This document shows positions 1-4,382 of a stretch of 5,406 bases of DNA, piece by piece. The stretch is from DASXTS01 sp036402215 (lineage in GTDB: Bacteria > Actinomycetota > Actinomycetes > Mycobacteriales > Pseudonocardiaceae). The stretch is from the NCBI GenBank assembly GCA_036402215.1, contig DASWTI010000428.1, forward strand, positions 1 through 5,406. Reading direction: 5' to 3'. A program made the translations under genes and the position numbers. Positions within the stretch are counted from its first letter, which is position 1, and each line of letters opens with the position of its first letter. The notes below the pieces were generated by a model that saw only the letters and a program-made list of their open reading frames with translations, did not search any database and was not told the origin of the DNA.

Positions 1-11
1 ACGATCCCGGC

Positions 12-980
12 ATGGGTGATGGCGTGGACGAGAACGTCGTGGAGGCGTTGCGGCTGCTGGCGGCGGGACGGCCGGGCGAGGCGCGGGAGGTGGCCGGCCG
101 GGCCGGTGGCGGGCGGCTGCGGGCGGCGCTGGCCCGGTACCTGGACGCGCGGCACGACGGGCGCGTGTACGACGACCCGGCGGCGTTCCAGGAGTTCATC
201 GGGGGCGGCGGCAACCGGGCGCTGTACACGGTGCTGGTCCCCCGGCTGACGGCGGCCTACCGGGAGTTCCGGGTGGTGACGGTGCTGGACGTGGGCTGCG
301 GCGACGGGCGGGCGGTGCTGCCGGCGGCCGCCGCACTGGGCACGGGGGCGCCGGCGCTGGACCTGGTGGAGCCGTCGGCGGCGCTGCTGCGCGCGGCGTG
401 CACGACAGCGGACGAGCTGGGCCTGGACGTGCGGGCGCACGGGACGACGGTGCAGGAACTGCTGGCCGACGGCGGCGGGCGGTGGGACCTGGTGCAGTCC
501 ACGTTCGCGCTGCACGCGCTGGAGCCGGCGCGGCGCTCCGAGGTGTTGCGCGGGCTGCGGGACGTGGCGGACGCGCTGCTGGTGGCGGACTTCGACGTGC
601 CGGCGTTCCTGGCGGAGGCGGACGGCGGGCCGGAGCACCTGCGGTACCTGGCGGCGCGCTACGAGCTGGGCGTCGCCGAGTACGAGGGCGACCTGGTGCC
701 GGACGGCTTCCTGATGCCGGTCCTGGTCGGTCAGGTGGAGCCGGGCCGGGTGCGCAGCACCTGGGAGGAGCCGGCGTCGGCCTGGGCATCGCGGCTCGCC
801 GCGGCGGGCTGGCGGAACGTGCGGGTGGAGCCGCTGGTGGGCTACTGGTGGGCGCCGGCGTTCGTGGTCACGGCGACCGCGGGGCGGACGAGGCGCGGAT
901 CCGGGCGATCCGGGAACGGAGCCGGCGGCCCGGCTGACGGAGCCGGCGGCCCGGCTGACGGGGGCGCGACGCCTGGGTGA
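12..980 (+). CDS. Class I SAM-dependent methyltransferase
   Basis: A 322-residue cytosolic protein predicted to move a methyl group from S-adenosylmethionine to an unknown acceptor. The Rossmann SAM-binding loop VLDVGCGDG lies at residues 91-99, the acidic residue after the second strand is E120 (DLVEPS), and the motif-II-like strand WDLVQSTFALHAL is at 158-170. The stretch before the SAM fold (about 45-75, with VYDDPAAFQEFIGGGGN) probably forms a substrate-side cap. The folded part appears to end near residue 291 (VGYWWAPAFVVTATAG). It is followed by a Gly/Pro/Arg tail holding a duplicated heptapeptide GAGGPAD (303-309, 310-316). The start is uncertain: the frame stays open to the left edge and no ribosome-binding site precedes the ATG at 12, so translation may begin outside the window or at the GTG at 24. 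The family is clear; the substrate is not. A small gene follows 39 nt downstream. Confidence 0.88.
   Translation: MGDGVDENVVEALRLLAAGRPGEAREVAGRAGGGRLRAALARYLDARHDGRVYDDPAAFQEFIGGGGNRALYTVLVPRLTAAYREFRVVTVLDVGCGDGRAVLPAAAALGTGAPALDLVEPSAALLRAACTTADELGLDVRAHGTTVQELLADGGGRWDLVQSTFALHALEPARRSEVLRGLRDVADALLVADFDVPAFLAEADGGPEHLRYLAARYELGVAEYEGDLVPDGFLMPVLVGQVEPGRVRSTWEEPASAWASRLAAAGWRNVRVEPLVGYWWAPAFVVTATAGRTRRGSGRSGNGAGGPADGAGGPADGGATPG
918..959 (+). repeat. Perfect 21-bp tandem duplication in the methyltransferase tail
   Basis: Two identical 21-bp copies (918-938 and 939-959) sit side by side. The unit begins ggagccggcggc and ends ccggctgac. It is a multiple of three, so the reading frame is kept and each copy encodes GAGGPAD. 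The absence of even synonymous differences suggests a recent slippage or unequal-exchange event in a part of the protein under little constraint. Confidence 0.95.
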
Positions 981-999
981 CGGGGTCGGAGTGACGCTG

Positions 1000-1021
1000 A
1001 TCACCTGCTTGAGGTGGTGAT
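1000..1021 (+). promoter_or_regulatory. Inverted repeat over the start of the small gene (possible operator or translational hairpin)
   Basis: The arms ATCACC (1000-1005) and GGTGAT (1016-1021) are perfect inverted repeats. A nested pairing CACCT (1002-1006) with AGGTG (1012-1016) around the 5-nt loop gcttg is also possible. In RNA the nested form hides the GAGG ribosome-binding site (1011-1014), and the outer form hides the AUG at 1020. In DNA the same symmetry could be the operator of a small regulator, perhaps the protein it precedes. The complementarity is seen directly; the role is inference. Confidence 0.45.
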
Positions 1022-1283
1022 GGAGATGGTCTCTCACTCCGAGCTGACGGCGCGACACCACGCCATGCTGGCGGCGGTCGCCCAGGGGCGCGCCCGGATC
1101 ACGCTCGGCCGATGTCCGGCCCTGACCGTGGACGGCCGATGGTGCGACCAGCAGGCGACCCGCACGCTGGTCGAGCTGGACCTGGTGCGGCCGGCGGGCA
1201 TAGGCGCGGTCGGTGCGCTCGTACCGGCACGGCTCACCGAGGCCGGCCGCCTGCTGGTCGACGCCCGCCGCGCCGCGGCCTGA
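1020..1283 (+). CDS. Small winged-helix-like hypothetical protein
   Basis: An 87-residue protein counted from the ATG at 1020, which has GAGG 5 nt upstream. Two in-frame GTG codons (1014, 1017) and an ATG at 1026 are alternative starts. The first half is probably helical (SELTARHHAMLAAVAQGRA). It is followed by a short Cys-containing segment (C32 and C42 around PALTVDGRWCDQQ), a helix (ATRTLVELDLVRP), and a loop leading to VPARLTEAGRLLV. The pattern 'L..LDLVRPA....PARLTEAGR' resembles the recognition helix and wing end of winged-helix DNA-binding folds and of short uncharacterised actinobacterial proteins. I do not recognise a named family. Codon use is typical of the window and the frame is clean, so it is probably a real gene. 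A function as a small regulator is inference, helped only by the inverted repeat at its start. Confidence 0.66.
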   Translation: MEMVSHSELTARHHAMLAAVAQGRARITLGRCPALTVDGRWCDQQATRTLVELDLVRPAGIGAVGALVPARLTEAGRLLVDARRAAA

Positions 1284-1329
1284 TCGGCCGGGCCGGAACC
1301 CGACCCGCCGGGCCGCGGCCCGAGGAGGC

Positions 1330-1370
1330 GCCGGCTGCCGGCCCGGGGTGCCGGGTGCCGGACGGCCGGC
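1330..1370. terminator. GC-rich hairpin between convergent genes, probable bidirectional terminator
   Basis: The 5' arm 1330-1346 pairs with the 3' arm 1351-1370 around the loop ggtg (1347-1350). There are five pairs next to the loop, a 2-nt bulge (tg, 1356-1357), four pairs, a 1-nt bulge (a, 1362), then eight pairs including one G-T. That makes 17 pairs, nearly all G-C. No T-tract follows on either strand, as is common for actinobacterial terminators. Its place between the ends of two convergent genes (1283 and 1416) fits termination from both sides. A separate 14-bp perfect palindrome, cgggccgcggcccg, lies just before it at 1309-1322. Confidence 0.55.
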
Positions 1371-1415
1371 GGTCACGTCGGTCCTGGCCGCCGCGTGGCC
1401 GGGTGATGCCCGTGG

Positions 1416-2639
1416 TCAGGCAGGCGTGAGGGTGATCGGCAGGCGGCTGTAGCCGTTGAGCACGTTGGAGAACACCCGCTGCACGGGGCCGTCGAGATCC
1501 ACCGTGGTGACGCGGTCGCGCAGGCCCTCCAGCACGGCGCCGATCTCGGCCCTGGCCAGGAACACGCCGAGGCAGTAGTGCGGCCCGAAGCCGAACGCAA
1601 GGTGCCGGTTGGGCGTGCGGCCGAGGTCGAGCCGGTCGGGGTCCTCGAACACCTCCTCGTCGCGGTTCGCCGAGGACGTCCACAGCGTGACGATGTCGCC
1701 CTCGGCCACCGGTGTGCCCGCGATCTCGGCGTCCTCCAGGACCGTGCGGCCGACGTGCATGACCGGCGTGGCCCAGCGGATCATCTCGTCGGTGGCGGCG
1801 CCGACGTCGACGGCGCCGGAGCGCAGCCGCTGCCACTCGCCGGGCCACGTGGCGAGCGCGTGCACGGCGCTGGTCATGGAGTAACGGCTGGTCTCCTCCC
1901 CCGCGACCAGCAGGCCGTAGCAGTTGAGCACCACGTCGTGCGCCGGCAGCAGCCTGCCGTCGATCTCGGTGCTGGCGAGCAGGCTCACCACGTCGTCGCC
2001 GGGGTCCTTGGTGCGGGCGCGCACCAGATCGGTGAAGTACATGATGATCTCGCTGCGCGCCATCCGGGCGTCCAGCTCGGTGTGCGAGGGGTCGTCGGAG
2101 CTCATCGCGCGGGTGTTGAGCTCCAGCAGCTGCGCGCGGTCGGACTCCGGCACGCCGAGCAGGTCGCAGATGGTGGTGATCGGCACCTTGGCGGCGACCT
2201 CGGCGGCGAAGTCCCCGCCGCCCGCGGCGGCATAGTCGTCGAGCAGGCCGTGCGTGTAGTCACGCACCCGCTGGGCGAAGAACTCCAGCGCCCTCGGCGA
2301 GAAGGCCCGCAGGATGACGCCGCGCAGGTCACGGTGCCGTGGCCCGTCGGCGACCGAGACCATGCGGCCGCCCGCGGAGTCGCCGCCGCCGAGCAGCGTG
2401 GACAGCATGTTGCCGCGCTCGATGCCGAAGCGGCGGTGGTCGCGGTAGACGGTCGACTGGTCGCGGTGCCGGCTCACCACCCAGAAGCCCGCCCGGCCCT
2501 CGGCCGCCGGGTGGCGGAACACGGGAGCCCGCCGCCGGTACTCCCGCCACACGGGCGCCAGGTCGCGCTCCAGGTGGGTGCGGGGGTCGGTGAGGTCGAT
2601 GCCCGCCAGGTCCAGCTCGGCGAGGTCGGTGATGGTCAT
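1416..2639 (-). CDS. Cytochrome P450 monooxygenase
   Basis: A complete soluble bacterial P450 of 407 residues, the usual size for class I actinobacterial enzymes with no membrane anchor. It should use electrons from a ferredoxin and its reductase to hydroxylate or couple an unidentified substrate; neither partner is in the window. Seen in order: C-helix haem contacts H102 and R106 (DGPRHRDLR), I-helix AGEET at 246-250 with the acid-alcohol pair E249/T250, the ExxR pair E285/R288 (EMIR), the PERF-equivalent region around DPDRLDLGRTPNRH, and the haem loop FGFGPHYCLG at 349-358 with thiolate ligand C356. All key residues are present. The ATG at 2639 has GGGGA 9 nt upstream (2649-2653). The frame remains open for another 76 codons upstream, through an Ala-Pro-rich repeat, but without a start codon. 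It probably serves specialised metabolism, since exporter and acyltransferase-like genes lie upstream on the same strand. Confidence 0.97.
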   Translation of the reverse strand: MTITDLAELDLAGIDLTDPRTHLERDLAPVWREYRRRAPVFRHPAAEGRAGFWVVSRHRDQSTVYRDHRRFGIERGNMLSTLLGGGDSAGGRMVSVADGPRHRDLRGVILRAFSPRALEFFAQRVRDYTHGLLDDYAAAGGGDFAAEVAAKVPITTICDLLGVPESDRAQLLELNTRAMSSDDPSHTELDARMARSEIIMYFTDLVRARTKDPGDDVVSLLASTEIDGRLLPAHDVVLNCYGLLVAGEETSRYSMTSAVHALATWPGEWQRLRSGAVDVGAATDEMIRWATPVMHVGRTVLEDAEIAGTPVAEGDIVTLWTSSANRDEEVFEDPDRLDLGRTPNRHLAFGFGPHYCLGVFLARAEIGAVLEGLRDRVTTVDLDGPVQRVFSNVLNGYSRLPITLTPA

Positions 2640-2648
2640 GCGGTGTCG

Positions 2649-2653
2649 TCCCC
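2649..2653 (-). promoter_or_regulatory. Ribosome-binding site of the P450 gene
   Basis: Read on the minus strand, GGGGA lies 9 nt before the ATG at 2639. It supports that ATG as the present start, rather than a longer protein running through the upstream repeat. Confidence 0.6.
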
Positions 2654-2655
2654 AG

Positions 2656-2871
2656 TCATCTCGGCGGCGCGGTGGTGCAGAAGGTGCCGGTGGTGCTGCT
2701 ACTGCGGAAGGAGCGGGTGGTGCTGGTGGAGTGGAAGGTGCGGGTGGTGCGGAAGGTGCTGGTGGTGCTGGTGGTGCTGGTGGTGCTGGTGGTGCTGGGT
2801 GCGGAAGGTGCCTGGATGCGGAAGGTGCCGGTGCTTCGGGTGGCGCTCGCCGATGATTGCGGTCGCCTCAT
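2656..2871 (-). CDS. Hypothetical 71-residue Thr/Ser-rich repeat peptide (doubtful)
   Basis: This ORF fills most of the MFS-P450 gap. The ATG at 2871 follows a good Shine-Dalgarno sequence AGGGTGGA (2878-2885) by 6 nt, and the stop lies 16 nt before the P450 ATG. Residues 1-20 (MRRPQSSASATRSTGTFRIQ) are basic and mixed. Residues 21-26 read APSAPS, then a Thr-Thr-Ser run leads to spaced Phe motifs: TGTFR (14-18), TSTFR (37-41), TRTFH (43-47), TRSFR (52-56) and TGTFC (61-65), ending CTTAPPR. Third codon positions in the repeat part are almost all C. The peptide could be a repeat-type precursor acted on by the P450. However, the repetition follows directly from the 9-bp DNA repeat, and variation between units falls on first codon positions here, which argues against selection on this reading. 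A frameshifted P450 leader is at least as likely. Confidence 0.3.
   Translation of the reverse strand: MRRPQSSASATRSTGTFRIQAPSAPSTTSTTSTTSTTSTFRTTRTFHSTSTTRSFRSSSTTGTFCTTAPPR
2670..2795. repeat. Fourteen-unit 9-bp tandem repeat upstream of the P450
   Basis: On the minus strand the consensus unit is GCACCACCA. Units 1-4 (2760-2795) are identical; units 5-14 drift to variants such as GCACCTTCC, GCACCACCC and GCACCACCG, with one unit GCAGTAGCA. In the P450 frame twelve of the units read exactly Ala-Pro-Pro or Ala-Pro-Ser; one reads Thr-Pro-Pro and one Ala-Val-Ala. All four proline codons appear. Two more diverged copies of GCACCTTCCGCA occur upstream (2817-2828 and 2800-2811), the second one base out of phase. 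Overall G+C is lower than in the flanking genes. The differences between units concentrate at third positions of the P450 frame, or equally of the opposite-strand Gly-Gly-Ala frame. Confidence 0.93.
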
Positions 2872-2877
2872 CGGGTG

Positions 2878-2885
2878 TCCACCCT
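2878..2885 (-). promoter_or_regulatory. Shine-Dalgarno with no assigned gene, partly in a small hairpin
   Basis: Minus strand AGGGTGGA lies 6 nt before the ATG at 2871, ideal spacing. The GGGT of this site can pair with ACCC (2873-2876) to form a 4-bp stem around the 4-nt loop GGAC, directly before the ATG. It is the best-formed start signal between the MFS and P450 genes. It supports either the 71-residue ORF or a former longer P450. Confidence 0.4.
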
Positions 2886-2934
2886 GCGGGGACCCGGACG
2901 GGCTGGGAAGTGCGGCGGGCGTGCCGTGACCGGG

Positions 2935-2954
2935 TGCTCCCGGGCGGCCGGGCA
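2935..2954 (-). terminator. Weak hairpin just after the MFS stop codon
   Basis: On the minus strand TGCCCGG can pair with CCGGGAGCA around the loop CCGC, giving seven pairs with two single-base bulges, starting 6 nt after the MFS stop. There is no T-tract. It may attenuate read-through into the P450, but hairpins this weak arise often by chance in such GC-rich DNA. Confidence 0.22.
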
Positions 2955-2960
2955 GCGGGG

Positions 2961-4382
2961 TCAGCGGGTGGTGGCCCACTCGGCCTCGATGCGGTCCGCC
3001 ACCCGGAGGGCGCGGTGGGCGAAGACCGCCCAGCAGACGGCCAGCGCGGCCACCGTGATCCACAGCGCGGGCAGCAGCCCCAGCCACTCACCGGCCGCGC
3101 CGCCGAGCACGGCGCCGAAGGCGATCGGCCCGAACGCCAGCAGGCGGTAGCCCGCCGACACCCGGCCGAGGGAGCCCGGTGGGGCGAGGCGTTGACGCAG
3201 CGAGACGGCGAAGATGTTGTACGCGGTCATCCCGAGGCCGAACAGGAAGAACGCCGCGGCGCCCCACACGGCGCGCACCGCCGCCGGACCGGTGGCCAGC
3301 GGGATGAGCGCGGGGGTCAGCGAGGCGACACCCATGCCGCCGACGAGCGCCCACACCGGGCGCACCCGGTCGCCGAACACGCCGAACGCCAGCGAGGCGA
3401 GCACCGTGCCGACGCCGCCCACGGTGATCGTGACGCCGACCAGGCCCGGCGAGAAACCCCAGGTGCGCACCGCGTACACGAGGTACAGGGTGAGCACGGC
3501 CTGCTCCAGGAGGTTGAACATGGCGGCCTGCGCGGTGAGCACCCGCAGCACGCGGTGCCCCAGCAGGATGCGCACGCCGTCGACCGCGCCGGTGAGGCGG
3601 GCGCGCAGCGGCGGGGTGTCGGCGGCGACGGTGCGGCGGGCCAGGAGCAGGCGGCTCGCGAGCACCGCGGAGCCGGCGGACAGCACGGCCATCAGCACGA
3701 GCGTGGACGAGCCGCCGAGGAGCTGCACGGCCAGGCCGGCGAACCCGGGCGCGGCGATCTGGCCGGCGTTGTAGACCACCTCCATGCGGCTGTTGGCGCG
3801 CACCAGCAGGCGGCCCGGCACCAGGTCGGGTGGCATGGTCTGCGCGCACAGGTCGGTGAACGCGATCGAGGTGCCGACGACGGCGCAGGCGGCCACCAGG
3901 ACGAGCACCGGATCCAGGCCGGCGAACGCGGCGGCGGGCACGGCGGCGAACGCGGCGACGTTGATCAGGTAGGCCACCACGAAGGCGCGCTTGCGATCCC
4001 AGTGGTCGATCATGCCGCCGAGCGCCAGGGACACGGCGAACACCGGCAGGAACTGCAGCGCGTTGACCACGCCGACCGCGGCCGCGCCCGCCCCGAAGCT
4101 GGTGACGGCGATCAGCGGGAAGACGAACTGGGCGCTGCGCGAACAGAGCTGGGCCACCACCTGCAGCCACCAGAACCGTCCGAACGCCCGCCACGGCGCC
4201 GCGTCATCGGCGTCGGCGACGGCGGGACCGGCGTGAGCGGTGGGGGCAGTGGGGGCAGTGGGGACGGTGAGGTCGGCGGGGGCGTGCGCGGTGGTGGGAG
4301 GGGGCGTGGTGGCCGGAGGGGTGGTGGCCGGAGCGGGCGTGGTGGCCCGGGGAACGGCGGAGCGGGGGGTGCGCGTGGTCAC
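2961..4382 (-). CDS. Major facilitator superfamily exporter
   Basis: A 473-residue inner-membrane transporter, probably a proton-driven drug or metabolite exporter of the MFS_3/EntS-like type. After a soluble N-terminus, about twelve hydrophobic segments can be followed from residue 70 to 457. The cytoplasmic loop after the second segment carries the MFS signature GGMIDHWDRKR (122-132), with a weaker copy GVFGDRVRP (334-342) in the second half. RLLVRANSRMEVVYNAGQ (191-208) resembles the conserved loop of EntS-like exporters. The first ~65 residues are unusual: Thr/Pro/Ala-rich repeats (TTPAPATTPPATTPPPTT, then PTAPTAPTA) with no membrane segment. The GTG start at 4382 overlaps the stop of the upstream gene as GTGA, so the two are probably translationally coupled. 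The exported compound is unknown; the neighbours suggest a tailored specialised metabolite. Confidence 0.95.
   Translation of the reverse strand: MTTRTPRSAVPRATTPAPATTPPATTPPPTTAHAPADLTVPTAPTAPTAHAGPAVADADDAAPWRAFGRFWWLQVVAQLCSRSAQFVFPLIAVTSFGAGAAAVGVVNALQFLPVFAVSLALGGMIDHWDRKRAFVVAYLINVAAFAAVPAAAFAGLDPVLVLVAACAVVGTSIAFTDLCAQTMPPDLVPGRLLVRANSRMEVVYNAGQIAAPGFAGLAVQLLGGSSTLVLMAVLSAGSAVLASRLLLARRTVAADTPPLRARLTGAVDGVRILLGHRVLRVLTAQAAMFNLLEQAVLTLYLVYAVRTWGFSPGLVGVTITVGGVGTVLASLAFGVFGDRVRPVWALVGGMGVASLTPALIPLATGPAAVRAVWGAAAFFLFGLGMTAYNIFAVSLRQRLAPPGSLGRVSAGYRLLAFGPIAFGAVLGGAAGEWLGLLPALWITVAALAVCWAVFAHRALRVADRIEAEWATTR
4241..4352. repeat. Short imperfect repeats in the MFS N-terminal coding region
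   Basis: Two small arrays sit within the 5' end of the MFS gene. At 4241-4263 the 9-bp unit tgggggcag occurs twice and then partially, encoding PTAPTAPTA on the minus strand. At 4306-4352 units beginning gtggtggcc occur three times (4306, 4321, 4339), encoding the TTPAPATTPPATTP stretch. Between them is non-repetitive Ala/Pro/His coding sequence. Confidence 0.75.

Larger units (their letters stand above)
2640..2960. other. 321-bp MFS-P450 intergenic region
   Basis: From right to left (direction of transcription) it holds a weak hairpin just after the MFS stop (2935-2954), about 50 bp with no feature I can name, a Shine-Dalgarno and ATG at 2885-2869, the diverged and then regular 9-bp repeat, and the P450 ribosome-binding site. 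I see no convincing -10/-35 promoter. Whether the P450 is co-transcribed with the MFS gene or has its own promoter here cannot be decided from sequence. Confidence 0.8.

Noticed and set aside
1309..1322. 14-bp perfect palindrome cgggccgcggcccg as an operator
   Set aside because: It lies between two convergent gene ends, has no loop, and G/C-only palindromes of this size are expected by chance in such DNA. It is mentioned only as part of the terminator region.
2670..2840. Possible CRISPR array or phage attachment repeats
   Set aside because: The units are 9 bp, directly adjoining and without spacers, which is a simple tandem repeat.
2632..2856. Plus-strand 74-residue Gly-Gly-Ala-rich ORF with two Cys, recalling microcin B17 or PGRS-type repeats
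   Set aside because: It has a GAGG 6 nt before its ATG and synonymous variation between units, so it cannot be excluded. But its start is antisense to the P450 start, its codons end mostly in T or A unlike the rest of the window, and the same synonymous pattern is explained by the P450 frame on the other strand.
2699..2880. Minus-strand His/Gln/Pro-rich frame (GWTPDEATAIIGERHP followed by HHQ repeats), resembling a metal-binding peptide
   Set aside because: The start of this frame looks protein-like and its third positions are GC-rich, but no ATG, GTG or TTG occurs in it between the MFS stop and the repeat, and its only start lies inside the MFS gene. Base differences between repeat units would change its second codon positions. 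It is better explained as another reading of the 9-bp repeat.
3088..4194. 368-codon minus-strand frame inside the MFS gene, and several shorter Arg/Pro/Ala-rich frames elsewhere
   Set aside because: They are shifted readings of genes with clear motifs, with Arg/Gly/Pro-heavy composition and no recognisable domains.
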